Shown here: in pieces, positions 36,358 to 48,399 of the stretch
Layout: every line of letters begins with the position of its first letter
Numbering within the stretch: position 1 is the first letter of the stretch
Assembly (NCBI RefSeq): GCF_016802725.1
Contig: NC_052672.1
Span: 11,232,710 to 11,296,709 of the forward strand
Reading direction: 5' to 3'
DNA: 64,000 bases
DNA from: Solenopsis invicta
Lineage: Eukaryota; Arthropoda; Insecta; Hymenoptera; Formicidae
Made by a program: the position numbers and the translations under genes
Notes under the pieces: generated by a model
Told to the model about the DNA's origin: nothing
The model's database searches: none
What the model saw: the letters and a program-made list of their open reading frames with translations, nothing else

Positions 36358-37526
36358 TCACGTTCCGATTCTGAGCTTGTTACGTTTCTCTTGTGCAACA
36401 TGATCTCTTTGTCTTCCTAACACATACTCGACATATTCTAAATATCCATCGTTGTTTAAATCGTCTTCTTCCAGTACTTTATCTATAAGTTCTAAAGTAT
36501 AAAACAGAAATTATGGTACAATTTTATTGTGTACTTTAAGAAGAATTTAAACATATTGTAAATACACATATATATTTTTTCTACACATGAAATTTAGACG
36601 TACCTATAATCCAGTCTTGATCCGATTGTACATCTTCCTCCTCATTCTCGTGCAAAGTATGTTGAAGAGCGTAAAGAATTTCTAATCCGTCTAACTTTGT
36701 ATTATTGTCGACATCGTGAATTCTACAATTAGGAAAATATAGTAATACATAAATTGCTTAAAAAACGTGGACAGACGAGACGATTTCTAACATACTGAAA
36801 ATAATGGAATTCTATTTCTTGTTCGGTCATTTTCGAAAAGTCAAGTTCATCGGCCATGGAACCCATATCTTCCTTCAGATGTCTAAAATTATGAAATTGG
36901 TCATATTTACATGAATATTAAATTGTAAATATTTCAATAATTAAATATCGCTCATAACTGGTAATTATATACACACACGTATCAACAAGATCCTTAAAAT
37001 TATTGATACGCCAAATTGTTTTATATACATATAAAATATACGAAGGAATTAACTCTCTCTACATACACGATGGGGTGATTCGTATCCTACGCATTGTTTT
37101 TGAAAAACCAAGCATTGTAATTAATTATATTTATATACAATCTTTTTAAAAATAAACATACAAATACTGTCTAGAAATGTTATTGAAGTATATGTAAGAG
37201 TCATTGAAGAATTTGTTATACTTGTAAAAGTAATGAGAAATAAATCCAACTCGAACGATCCATCGTGCGTAGAGAACATACCGAAAAATAACGTGAACAA
37301 ATAGAGGATTAATAATTATAACACAGCATGTTTATTTAGAAAATTAGTTATATCGTTAAATTGTTTCTCACGTTGTATCGTGAAGCAGCTGGTCATCCTG
37401 CGTCAATTTAATATCGTTTTCCGGTATGTAATGATGATGGGACACGCTGCTCCTTGGATGATGTGGTCCACGAAAGTGGCCGGTCGTTAGGCCGAGGCAA
37501 AAGCTGATCAAAAATATTGTCCTCAT
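36358..37526 (-). CDS. MCFD2-like EF-hand protein of the early secretory pathway
   Basis: Four coding exons on the minus strand: 37,526-37,372; 36,882-36,796; 36,722-36,604; 36,491-36,358. They join in phase to 164 residues. A signal peptide MRTIFLISFCLGLTTG is followed by a His/Pro-rich stretch, then HLKED and MTEQEIEFHYF, characteristic of MCFD2. Two complete EF-hand loops follow: D84-D86-N88-K90-D92-E95 and D131-N133-D135-Y137-E139-E142. MCFD2 forms a calcium-dependent complex with the lectin ERGIC-53 (LMAN1) to export glycoproteins from the ER (family knowledge). The acceptor TTTGTTTCAG eight bases before the ATG shows an upstream noncoding exon. A CGREF1-type relative is the main alternative. 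It is tail to tail with NO66. Confidence 0.85.
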
Positions 37527-37628
37527 TTTGCTATCTGAAACAAATTGTGCGACGACGATACCTTCATTTTTCGTTACTTTAAATAAATGTTTTGGGGGGA
37601 AACCTAAACGATATGTTACGAGTCTCAC

Positions 37629-37850
37629 GTATGAGCTTAATTCGCGCGGATTTAAGTTGAAGTTTGAAGTAAGATATTAGATTTGAGAATTGCATTTCGC
37701 GATGGTCGATTTGTACACGATCGGGCGTGCGGCAGTTCGGAAAGAGTGGTGACTGCTGAGGGGCGACTCCACTCTTCGCGACATTCCGAACGGTGCCTAT
37801 CGACAATGGGACCTGCTGCGACATGTTCATCGGGTGTGTCGCCGTGTGTG
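37629..37850 (-). promoter_or_regulatory. 5' noncoding exon and promoter of the MCFD2-like gene
   Basis: A donor CATAC|GTGAGA on the minus strand at 37,629/37,628 pairs well with the acceptor ending at 37,535, about 95 bp away. Upstream the sequence is CpG-rich to about 38,050. The exon's 5' limit is a guess. The same CpG block may drive divergent plus-strand transcription. Confidence 0.5.
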
Positions 37851-38697
37851 GAGTGCCTGCTTCTTCCGAGGGTCGAACACCCCGTCGGTCAGCGACAGAT
37901 GGGCGGTAGAGGGGGTCCACGGTAATTATTATGCGATTACCCACAAGCCCATTGATTTAGATTGGACCCCAGGGGGCCGAGCTGCGCGATCGTGGGCCCA
38001 TCCCGATTTGTTACAAGATCGAAAACTCGAAAATGTTCGACGTGGTACAGTCGGAAAGATTTCTGCAACTAGTGTTCTTAATCTTCCGAAGAAATAAAAG
38101 AGATTTTTTTCGTTCTTTTTCAAAAGATATGGGAAAAAATGACTGTGATAATGACAGCTGATTTTACTATTGAATTACTTCTTTTTCAACTTTTAAATGT
38201 AAAAGAAACCAAAATCATTGACATAGAAGACAATAAAGCGTCGTCTCAAAAGAAAAAAAGAAAAAACCGGCAAAAAATTTTCCGAGAACTTTTTTTAAGC
38301 TAAGAACACTATTCGTAACCATATTTATTCTCGTATTTGTGAAAAAAAAAGAAAAGGAGGGTGGAAAGGGACAAGTACCTATGTACGTAGGTGTTAAAAG
38401 ACACACGAGGCCGACACAAATACGGGGCACTTAGGAATCAATTTTATATAGGCTTACGGTGATCTCGAAGCGAGAATGCATATGCTAAGAAGGGAGCGGG
38501 GGAGTCCCAAGGGGGTTTTCGATGCGCGAGCGAATCGAACCCCCCGGGGGTCCCGAGGCACCCCAATTCCGCGCACCCTCCGCGCCCGCTTCTGTCTCTC
38601 TTTCGCCCTCTCTCTGGGTGTCGAAATCTATAAATAATTTATATCATTTGGTCCATTCACGACGGGAGAGCCCATATGTACCTGTGTCGCCTTACAG

Positions 38698-38846
38698 GGG
38701 ACCTGCGCTCACTCGATATTCTCCTCCCCGATTGTCAGAATCGGCAACGATCTCTCGTTATCCGATGCATAACGGATACACGGAGAGACGAGCTTATGGA
38801 TTTGACGCTAATCGGTCGGTCATAGAGCGAGATTGGTTGCGTACAG
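38698..38846 (+). CDS. candidate internal coding exon of an unidentified gene
   Basis: An acceptor CTGTGTCGCCTTACAG ending at 38,697 and a donor GTACAG|GTGCTA at 38,846/38,847 bracket 149 nt of open frame. It reads RGPALTRYSPPRLSES, then TISRYPMHNGYTERRAYG, then NRSVIERDWLRT. The frame is open on both sides from 38,522 to 38,965, so an earlier exon start is possible. The Tyr/Arg/Ser/Pro-rich composition with varied codons looks like a disordered segment of a large protein, not CpG noise. I do not recognise it. Partner exons were not found in the window. Confidence 0.35.
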
Positions 38847-38929
38847 GTGCTAATGAGACCACAACGCGAATGTGGTACTTTTCGTCTCTTTATCGCGCGA
38901 TTGTTCTATTTATCTGTTCCTTCATAGAA

Positions 38930-39710
38930 GAAGAGCTTGAAGTAGGCCAAAATTTTTCATATTGAAATTTTTTTGTCTTTTGTTAATATCTGTGGGATTT
39001 TACCCCTGTGCACAAATTTTCGAGGAAACTTTGGCAACAATCGTAATTCAGAATTGAGGAAGTTGCTATTTCGCTACTGATACAATTCGATTTTAGAATA
39101 AAAAGCAAAATAGTTATACGTTATTGTATAGCACGCATAAATGTAATAATGTTAAATGTTTCGTAATTACATTACATTCATTTATATATCATTGCTTCAA
39201 TATATCGCATTTGTGTATATAGAGTCACTACACCAGTCACGGATAAATAAGAAATTGGACCAGTCAATGAACAAATAAAAATGATTATAATTATTTACAT
39301 TTTCAAGTAAAAAAATAATATTTTAATCAAATCTGTGTAAAAATTAGATTTAAAAAATCAATTTGCAATTTCTTATTTTTAAATTTTATTAATTTAATAT
39401 TTTTCTTTTATTTGTCTGTCCTTTTGTTTAATCATAAAAGAGAAGCTTGAAATAGGTCAAGATGTTTAATCTTAAAATTTTGTCTTTTGTTAATATCATA
39501 ATTTAAACAAGGAAATTGCTGCTGATATAATTTGATTTTTTAATAAAAAAAATAAAATACATTTTTTTTTAAGTATAATTACATTTTCCAGTAAAAAACA
39601 TATTTTAATCAAATCTCCATAAAAATTAGATTTTATAAATATCAATTAATTTGCAATTTATTAAAATCTTATTAACTTAATATTTTTCTCAAACAGTCTT
39701 TTGCTAGTGA
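38930..39710 (+). repeat. tandem duplication of about 0.4-0.5 kb
   Basis: Two diverged head-to-tail units. Landmarks in unit 1 (38,933-39,420) and unit 2 (39,442-39,700) include GAAGAGCTTGAAGTAGG / GAGAAGCTTGAAATAGG, TTTTGTCTTTTGTTAATATC in both, and TATTTTAATCAAATCT followed by AAAAATTAGATTT in both. Unit 1 has extra sequence in its middle. No coding capacity. Confidence 0.65.
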
Positions 39711-39899
39711 TTGTTCGATGACTGATGCAGTGACCTTACGATACGGCTGAAAATTTATCAGGCGCACACTGTTATTCGCAATATTTGTATTGTTATCGAA
39801 ATATACATTCACGTTCGCGATAAATTAATCCGTGCCATTGGGGACACAGATTGGACATATGTCTCCGCATACATCATACGCAAAATTACTGTCGCGAAA

Positions 39900-40700
39900 C
39901 TCGACATCTCCGTGTTTCTCGACAGCGATCCCCCTAGCTGTTCGACATCCGCTGGCGACGATTATATCGGCGGATGTATCTCGCGTCTCGCAAGGCTGAA
40001 GACCACCCCTCGTACAGCGAAGGGTAGTCACCACCTTCCGGATAGATGGAGCGCCAGGTCGGGTAGTCTATAACCTGGACGCTGCTACTCTCGGCCACGT
40101 CGCAGCCCCCATGGCGCAGGTGGCGAACGCCCGGCGCTATTTACCTTTACCTTGTCTTGGACGCGTCGCGGCGGTGCGTCGTCAATCGACCCGGTCGGCG
40201 ATGGATCCGACCCCGCCCGCGAAGATCGACTGCACGATCCACCACCCTCCACGCTCTTACGATCCCGTGCGCGGATTCCGCGGAACCTTCGCTCGCTCTC
40301 GGACTCTTGATCGGCGAGAGAAGCGCGCGACGCTTATCGACGTTTTTCCGAGCACGCGGAGCTTGCGTGCTGGACGAGTTGCTCCGAACGCGCGCGGCCC
40401 GCTCTCTTTGAGCGGGCTCTCTCGTTTGGTTTTCGTCCAAATCCCTGCGAAAAGTCGGCTAATCCGATCATCTCGCTTCTTTTGCCGCGCGGAATAAGCG
40501 CGCGGATTACTCCGTTCGGTTCGCGCTGGGCGTCCGGCTTTCGTCCAGGAAGCACCCGGGAAGCCTAGAATTCTCCGGGAACTTTTTCCTCCGAGTAGCC
40601 GGAGAAATAATTATCAGGGAATTTTACCGGAACTCGGGGAATTTCTGTCGAGATCGTCCCTTCGACGATCTTGCTTTTATTTTGCGAGAGAAAGAGCGGC
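39900..40700. promoter_or_regulatory. CpG-rich block
   Basis: Dense CpG over about 800 bp with overlapping Arg-rich frames in all phases, most of which must be artefacts. It could be an alternative promoter or contain the candidate minus-strand exon listed separately. Confidence 0.4.
39934..40081 (-). CDS. candidate 3'-terminal exon on minus strand
   Basis: An acceptor GAGAGTAGCAG at 40,082 opens 48 codons ending in TAG at 39,936-39,934. They read VIDYPTWRSIYPEGGDYPS, then LYEGWSSALRD, then ARYIRRYNRRQRMSNS. Codons are G/C-ending and varied. A donor AAGACAAG|GTAAAG sits 69 nt upstream (40,151/40,150), the size of a typical short insect intron, and its phase fits the Arg-rich frame above it, although that frame lacks an ATG and looks poor. 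The peptide has a faint resemblance to NPY-family cores but no amidation signal. I do not recognise it. Confidence 0.25.
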
Positions 40701-42990
40701 CAGCGGTCGGCCTAATTAGCAATTAAACGCCTTGCCTAGCAGACATTTGTTTTAAAATATCCTTCGTAAGAATTCTGTCAATTAAAAAAGTATTTTGGAT
40801 ATATTTTTAATTTTTAAATGTATCTTGGAATATATTTAAAATATTTAAAAAATATATTTCTAGAATATATTTGTTTAATTAAAAATATATATTCTAAATT
40901 ATTATCATATATTTCGCGCTATTTTCACGTATGCATTGCGCAATCTTTACAATTCCTTATTTCTTGAAAACAAAAAAATTATTTTAAACGAAAAACTAAT
41001 TCAATAGAAATTTTTCACCTTCGAGAATCTATTATTTGGCATTTGAGTGACTCTTAAATTTCTTGTCCGCACGAGATTGTAAGCAGGAAACGCGACGAAG
41101 GCCATGCAGTGACTAAATCTGTCTTAAATTTGCATAGAAAAGCGCTTTAATTTTGCCTGGAAATTTGAACGAGAACGTCTGAAAAATTAGAGAATTTTCC
41201 GAGAGATTTTTTCGCGCCCTCTCTTCTCTCTCTCTCTCTTTCACTTGCACATAGCCAATAACTGCTACGCAAAGTTTGTAATATTACATTTATACAAATT
41301 TAGACGAAATCACGGCAGTATCGGCGGTGATATTTCGGCTATTACTTGCGGTTCGGTCCCCTTCATTCCGCACGGCAAGAATTGAAAAAGCTCCACGTGC
41401 GGAAACTCGGCCTTTTATTATGCATTATTATGCAACTGTTTCTGCACGGTACAGGTGAATATACATTTTTGGGATATTAAAATATCCCGCTGCGTACATT
41501 CGCGTTTACGCAACGGCACAAATAATGACAATATTCATTAACAACGTCGTTATTTGCTTGCTGTTGCATGACGGACGTTTTATGTAAAAGGTAACACCAG
41601 TGTCGCGTTGCACTGCCAGAAATCGCGACGCAGTTTTTCTCGATTTCAGCTAATCTGCTGTTGCATTTTATTAATAAATCCTGAGATTTTTAGAATTCAA
41701 AATCACTGGATGCATTATAGATGAATTCTGGAAATTCTCTAATGAATTTCCGTGCAAACGAAGAGAGTATTTTTGAGAATATATTTATTTTTATAATATT
41801 AAATAATAAAATAAGATTACAACCCGCCAAACAGACATAACTTGCTTAGATAAAAAAGTTTTGAATAGTTTTATTAAAAGAAATGTTTATTATTCAATAA
41901 TAATTTTCAAGAGTTAAAGTATTATTCTAGTTTGAAAAACCATTTTAAAGGCTATTTCTACGATTTTTTTTTTTTTTTCTCTGAACTGAGAACATTTAGG
42001 GTGTTTTAAATACGTGTTCATTATTCTTTAACTTTAAAATTTAATTTTGAGTTCTTATTAATATAAAATAGAGATATTTATAAATAACAATTAAAAAAAA
42101 TCCTGTTTATACTGTCACACAGGGATCGCGTCCTTCATTCTAAACTTACCAACAATCCAAGGTTTACTTCACTACACAAATGTGGTTATTGTTGGAATTA
42201 GAATAAAATCATTTATCGCAATGGCGAACTGAAAATGAAGAACGAAATTTTGCAAAACTTTTTAAACTTTTTGCAAGTTGTAAAACAACTTTTCGAGATA
42301 TTAAAAAAAAAATCCTACTTCCAATCATGGCCATAAGCATTACGAATATTTTGCTTCAAGGTAAAAGTCGATCGATTTAGTAGTTTCTAAGAAAAGCATA
42401 GGACAAGGTTGAAAAACATGAATTTGAGAAAAAAGCATTTAAAGCCTCGTTGGACCAATACGCTGCATTCTTTAAAACGTGAAAACAACAAACTGTTTGA
42501 ATTTCATTAAATTGTTTTACAGGCTTATTATGACAGTATAAAGATTGAAAATCTGATTTTAAAAATTGATTTTTTTTTTAGAAAAAATAATGGATAGAAA
42601 AAATAACAATTTCTTCAAATGAAGAATTAGAATTGTGTTTGATATTGTTGCTGTTAAAACAATTACATTGTATTCTTAGGTAACACTATTATAATATTGA
42701 GATATAAATTTTTACTGAAATTTAAGATTAAAAGTTCTTTAAAGATTTAATTATATACGAGAAATTCCATTCTTGATTATATATAAAACAATGATTGTTA
42801 AATAAAATACTTAAATAATTTTAATTTGATATTTTTTTTACAAGGCTTACAGATTTGAAAAAAGAAATTAGTTCTTGAATGATTTTTCTGAGTGAATGTC
42901 TATTATGCTTATCTCTTATAATTAAATATTTTTGCTTATCACGAAGAAAACATCAGATCCATCAGAACCGCTCTGTTATCGTAATTAAAT
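40700..42990. other. non-coding AT-rich stretch
   Basis: No gene supported. A short CT-rich run at 41,215-41,245 and AT-rich low complexity elsewhere. Confidence 0.5.
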
Positions 42991-43059
42991 CGCGAGACGA
43001 TGGGAGTTTAAGGGTGCTTCATCGCGGCTACAAATTTGACTTAACCAAAGTAGAATTTT

Positions 43060-43343
43060 TGAGAAGCCAGCGGAGGAGTGGAGAAAGAGAAGAAAAGGGG
43101 AGAAACGGGGAAGGAGGAGGAAGAAAAGAAGAACGCCACGCAGATGCGGCGCTCGAAAAGGCGCGAGAGAGAACGAGAAAGAGGAGAGAAGGCGAGAGAA
43201 GAACAGAGGGTGTGCGTGTTTGAGGATCGAAGAGGGACAGAGATAAACTGCGGGGGTTGAGGGAGATGCGGGGGTGGAACGAGAGGGTAGAGGGAGAAGA
43301 ACGAGGTACAGAGAGAGAGGAAGCTGGAGAAAGACAGACAGAC

Positions 43344-43387
<44 letters not shown>

Positions 43388-43390
43388 TGG
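43060..43390 (+). repeat. purine-rich tract with (GACA)n and (GA)n
   Basis: About 330 bp of the plus strand are mostly G and A, ending in GACA units (43,332-43,350) and then GA units (43,349-43,383). Long Ser/Leu-rich frames on the minus strand and Glu/Arg-rich frames on the plus strand across this tract are products of the repeat. Confidence 0.85.
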
Positions 43391-43589
43391 GATAGTGCAC
43401 GGATGGGTCTCCGGTTGCCATAGCGACCATCGTAGCCTAAAGCTATGCTTTTATTGATTCCAAGCCGCAAACAATGTGCAGGAGTGGATGTTTCGCTCTG
43501 TTCTCTCTCTATCCGTCTGGATAGTGAGGTATTAACGCACCCCGAAATACCGATACCCATGGGCACGTGCCCCAGAAAAGCGGGGCCGT

Positions 43590-43910
43590 CTCGTCCCCCC
43601 TACCTCCCTCCCCCTGACTTTCCTCATCCCCCTACCCTTTCCTCCGCCGCTTTTCCCTGTACCATCCCCTTTTCCTATCTGTCCCTCCCCGCCCTCGCCC
43701 CGCGCGAAGTGCCCTGCGATTAATTCAGCAGTCTCTCGATATGCACAGTTCGCCGTTGCATTAAAATACACGCGACTTCAAAGCGCGCCTGCCGACTATA
43801 ACGCAACGCGACCCGACGTCAAAGGTTACGTCGGACTGCATCTTCCAGTCCCGCGTTCGCTTTCTCTCTCTCTCTCCCTCCCCCTCTCCCCCCCGCCTCT
43901 CACGTCACGG
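43590..43910 (+). other. pyrimidine-rich, C-rich block
   Basis: Runs of CCCCT/CCTCC on the plus strand, interrupted by a CpG patch around 43,780-43,850. Promoter-like composition but no gene. Confidence 0.4.
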
Positions 43911-44635
43911 TCCCGAATTTTTCAGGGGTGCATCTCGTATCGCCGTGTGGCATAACGCTTCGTAATTGCGATTAATTCCGGTACCATTCTAAATACCGTG
44001 CGACTATCGAAAGAAACCCATTTTAATAATCCCGTGTCAAATGTGAATGTTAATTAATCAGCCTATTATAAGCCACTTTACATTTTCGATGAGATATGTT
44101 TAATCTTTAAGTAAGTACGTGTTCAAATGTCATGCAAATAGATAGATGGGATGCTGACAACATTCTAAAGAAATGTCATTACTATTGTCATATTTTTCAT
44201 TAGTATCTTATGTTATATTTAAATTTACATTCGTTAAGGATCCTTAGGAGATAGGGAATGTGCAAAAATGAACTTTAAGACTTGTCGCTAATACTTTCTA
44301 TTTTTCTTTTTCAGGATACGGTTTCTAATCCTACATTTCTTCGTTGCCTAAGATTACTGTGGCTACCCCGCCTATCTACTTAAAGGTTAATTAAACCACA
44401 ATTAAATTCCAATTTTTCCATCGAATTACTCCTGTACGTTTCATGTAAACAATGTCACCTGTTAAAAGTATCTTGGTAAAAAGTGACGGGAAATTTTTGG
44501 ATTCGTGTAACTTTCAGTTGTGACGCGCGCGAGGATAACACATGGATATAGCCAGGAGAGAATTGACATCGAACTGCAGGTGAATCGGTGCGCGGCCGAT
44601 CGAAGCTATAACGTCGACAGCTGCGTCGCGAGGCG

Positions 44636-44637
<2 letters not shown>

Positions 44638-44701
<64 letters not shown>
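44638..44701 (+). repeat. (GA)n microsatellite, about 32 units
   Basis: Uninterrupted AG/GA repeat in a CpG-rich setting. In insects such tracts can bind GAGA factor near promoters; whether that applies here is unknown. Confidence 0.9.
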
Positions 44702-44703
<2 letters not shown>

Positions 44704-44774
44704 GAGGAGATCGATTGGAAAGCGTTCCCTTTCTTTCTCTCGGAGGCTATCTTTTGAAAATCGAATCAATAACA

Positions 44775-44930
44775 ATGAGCGAAACTAGCCATGCGAAAGT
44801 CAGATCGCGATTGGATTTTCTACTCGATTACTGCGAAGAAAGGACCACCCACCGCGATTCCTTCATGAACAGCTTACCGCCCACGGATGCTTTTCAATCG
44901 CGCGATTCCCGGAATGTTGGAGCAAGTTAA
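44775..44930 (+). CDS. candidate 51-residue small ORF
   Basis: ATG in a favourable context (AATAACAATGAGC), 51 codons and TAA. The peptide begins MSETSHAKVRSRLDFLLDY and continues CEERTTHRDSFMNSLPP; it is hydrophilic with no signal peptide. An AATAAA follows four bases after the stop region at about 44,931. It lies just downstream of the GA tract. It could be a smORF on a noncoding transcript or chance; I do not recognise it. Confidence 0.25.
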   Translation: MSETSHAKVRSRLDFLLDYCEERTTHRDSFMNSLPPTDAFQSRDSRNVGAS

Positions 44931-45215
44931 TAAAATTTTGCGTGCTGAAGTGACTTCAAATAAATAAATTTGCCCCTCTCCTCGCGGTCGCGTGGAAATT
45001 GATTCCTACGCAAAGCCTCTATTACTGCGTTATTATTTGTAATAATAGATGTAATATCATCGGGAAATGGTATGATAATTTCCCTGATAATCTTCGCGGC
45101 ACTCCCGGATACTTTTCGGATGAAAATTGTTAAATTGGATGTAAAATTATTTTCGCAAATTGGATATGTATTTAGCGATTGTGTTTATTTGACACAAATT
45201 GATTTGCAAAAGCCT

Positions 45216-45444
45216 ACACTGAGGAAAAAAAATTTGTTAAAAAAACTAAAATATTTAGTTCGATACGATCAACTAAACGTTGGGTTGATTCAACACTTAT
45301 TTAGTTGCACAAAAAAAGATATAGTTTATTCGTGTCAACCATTCAAATTTTTTTTTACCAAGATATAATTAAATCAACTCAATAGTTAGTTGCACGTATC
45401 GGACTAACTATTTTAGTTTGTCAACAAATTTTGTTTCTCTGCGT
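45216..45444. mobile_element. MITE family M2, copy 1
   Basis: A 229-bp element with terminal inverted repeats starting ACACTGAGGAAAA and ending TTTGTTTCTCTGCGT; inner arms AAATTTGTT / AACAAATTT and ACTAAAATATTTAGTT / AACTATTTTAGT pair over about 40 bp. The same length and terminal motif occur at 46,259-46,487. Confidence 0.65.
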
Positions 45445-46064
45445 ACGATCCGAGTGATGATTAAAGATCATTTCAGGGATTCGTACGCCACTTACGAAGC
45501 AGGAATGTTATTTATATTTCGTGGTGTTTAAATGCGAGCTCTAGCGCACTGCAGAAACGCACGGCGGAAAGCAGAACATTCCGCCGAACGGAGATATTCC
45601 GTTGTATAATTTTAACTACTTATTATCTTCATCCTTTCTCCGAGTGGCAATCTGTCTTCGCGAAAATCCATTGGTCGAGGTTGTTTAAGTTTGGCTAACA
45701 ACTGTAGTTTCCAACTATTCAATTAGAAGAGATGTAAGTTGCCTTCTTCTAGTAATTACGAGCGGCACGATACGACGTTCATTTGATCAGCGAATTGTTT
45801 ATGAGTTTAGATTGTTCGATAAACATTAAATTGTGCGACTCATGAAACGTTAATCTATCACCGAATCATCAAGAGAGGTCTGTAAAGTTGACTCACAATT
45901 GATTAATTAGCCGTGATAGGAATACAAAAGCTAAAGTAAAAGGAATACTGAGAGAAAAGTTTTGTTATTTGTGATTGTAATGTTAAATGTTAAAGTAATT
46001 ATAATTAGAAGCCGCATTTTTGTAATTATTATTGCTATAACATTAGTAATAATAATATGTGTTA

Positions 46065-46142
46065 CACTGAAAAAATAATTGCCAATTATAATTTTAAATA
46101 CAAATGGCACCTAATGACTATAATTTATTTTCATTTTCAGTG
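46065..46142. repeat. 78-bp CACTGAAAA-ended mini-element
   Basis: CACTGAAAA at the left and TTTTCAGTG at the right bound 78 bp. The ends resemble MITE families M1/M2 and it may be an internal-deletion derivative. Weak. Confidence 0.3.
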
Positions 46143-46258
46143 CCAATTATATTCAACCTTTACGTACACCGCGGAAAAGAGTATCTTATTGATCCAATTA
46201 TTGATGTCGAAATGAACCACTTCTTCATTTCTCCAAATTAAAACGACTTAGAAAATCT

Positions 46259-46487
46259 ACACTGAGAAAAAAAGTTGTTAATTTGACTAAATTTTTCAAC
46301 TTGATTGAATTTCTTCAATTCAAGTATTTACATATTTAAGTTAATTATGTATATATATAATTAAATATATAGATGATTAAACTAAAGTTCAAGTATTGTA
46401 TTCAAGTCAAATACATAAATAGTTGAATTGAAAATATTTAATCGAGTTGAAAAATTTAGTCAAGTTAACAACTATTGTTCTTAGTGT
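46259..46487. mobile_element. MITE family M2, copy 2
   Basis: A 229-bp nearly palindromic element: left arm ACACTGAGAAAAAAAGTTGT then TTGACTAAATTTTTCAACTT, right arm AGTTGAAAAATTTAGTCAAG then TTAACAACTATTGTTCTTAGTGT. No coding capacity. Confidence 0.75.
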
Positions 46488-47089
46488 AAAATAAATGTTC
46501 TACTTCATACTTCTTTTCAAAAAATCATACTTCTAAAAAAAAAAATAAAAAAACAGCGCACTTTATAATTATCTTTAAAATTTAAAGAAATTCTATGAAT
46601 AGAAATCAGTCGGATACGGAATCCTCCATGATTGAGCTTTAAGGATTGAATTATACGTTTAGAAAATAAATGTAGTGGCTTCAGCAGAGGCTGTTTAGTC
46701 GAGGCATTTTTTTAATTACGATCAAATATTTTGTTTTAGAAGCAACAAAAAATTTGGTCGCTTCTATGAAATGCATGTAATTAAAACATATTTGTTTATA
46801 CTAACTAAATATTCGTTTATATTAGTTTTGTTCGATATATTTTGACCAAATTATCGTTATTACAACAAAACATTTTTTTCTAGTGTGGCAATTGCACTAT
46901 ATTTTTGTCAGCGTAACACATTGTATTACTGTTAATGTTATAGCAGTGATAATTATAAAAATTTAGCCTCTATCTACAATTATTTCAAAATTCAATTATA
47001 ATCACGAATATCAAGTAATTTTCTCCCCAGTGAAAGTGTACGAAAACGACAATTGCTCCTCAATTATCTTCGAGTATCGGTCTTCGCGG

Positions 47090-48050
47090 ATGTGCATTTG
47101 CGTGCTTCGTGTGCTCCGCTTACCTGTTGACTGTCTTACCTCCCGAAGGAACGGGAATCGGGCCGTCGTCGCACGACATCTAATTTGTTTTTAACCCGTT
47201 CGACGATCTTTTCGCTCGCCCGAGAAAAATATCGCGCCGGTTATAGCGAACGCGCGCGCGTTGTTTGCGTGCGCTCTCGCAATGCGCGTCCCTCTTTTTT
47301 CCCCTCTCCCTCCCTCCCACCCTCCCGCCCCCGTCCACCCCTTTTTTATTTTCGCGGCAATCGCTCGATCACAGGCGTGTCGCATTCTGACGCATGAAAA
47401 TGGCCCAAAGGGATGCGCCAGCCATGATCGATGCTCCATCCGATCGGAGTCTACCGAAACTGCCCGTCAAATAATATATTCATAGCTTCCGGATGGTTGA
47501 ACGCGACTCTCGGAAACCACCCCCGCGACCCCACAATCGCGTCTACCCCCCTCGCCCTTCCCTCCCCTCGCCTCCTCTCACGATCCCCCGGCAACCCGCT
47601 CTCGCCCGCTCTCGTCCGCTCTCATCCGCTCTCGTTCAACCTCCCCGGTTCGTCCCCCCCCTCCCTCCCTCCACCCCCCGCAATGCGCAGTCCATCCGCA
47701 CGCAAATCGACTGTCGAATAATTATCGAAAATACACGCGCGGCCGGCTCGCGGCGCTCTTTTTTTTTTCCTCCCCCGTTCTGTCCTCTGCCTCGCGGACA
47801 TACGATTAACTCTTTGAGCTTTGCCGATATGCCGCTCGAAATATCACTGTGTTATCTGGAGCTTTTCACGCGCCATTGCCCCATTCCGCTCGATCTCGCA
47901 TGCCCGCGTAAGGCCGCGTGCACATCGGCACGGCGATTAACGACTTGCGCGCATTTTCCGCATGACGTTCTGATGCGCGCGATATTTTCAGTATTAGAGC
48001 TCGACTTTGCCGTCGAGCTGAGCTCTCCCACGTTGCTTTGCGATTAACAA
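47090..48050. promoter_or_regulatory. CpG- and pyrimidine-rich block
   Basis: Alternating CpG-rich and CCCTCC-rich segments. The long frames here are Pro/Ser/Arg-rich and overlap in several phases, with no splice-bounded protein-like segment. Possibly a promoter or enhancer of a surrounding gene. Confidence 0.35.
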
Positions 48051-48128
48051 TTTGAATTGAATTGGAAAAGAGTAACGGGACTTTTACCCGTTCGCGGCGT
48101 CTGCATGGACGAATTCTCTCATCTGCAC

Positions 48129-48300
48129 AAAAAGGACGGTTTTTTTGCTGAAGTATTTAAAAATTTACCTGGATTCAGATTTGAAAATAATTTTGGTGGA
48201 CTATCGAAATAATCATGTAGGTCGCTCAAGCGCGATGAGCGAAGCTGCGAAAGGTTTTTCACATTTTAGCAATCAATTTAAAACTGTTAAATTTATCAAG
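48129..48300 (+). repeat. Direct repeat R3, copy 1
   Basis: About 130-170 bp resembling 50,634-50,800 in the same orientation; shared core TAAAAATTTA(C/G)CTGGAT(T/A)CAGATT then GAAAATAATTTT. Confidence 0.5.
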
Positions 48301-48399
48301 TCAAATTTAAACAAATTCCTTGAGCTATTAAAATTTTCTTATTTTCGACTTCTGTGTGCGTCGAAGTTTATTATTTTAACAAATAATATGTAATGAAAC

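Noticed and set aside
42985..43566. 193-codon and overlapping frames on the minus strand
   Set aside because: Composition is Ser/Leu/Phe/Pro produced by the (GA)n/purine tract; the same tract gives Arg/Glu frames on the other strand.
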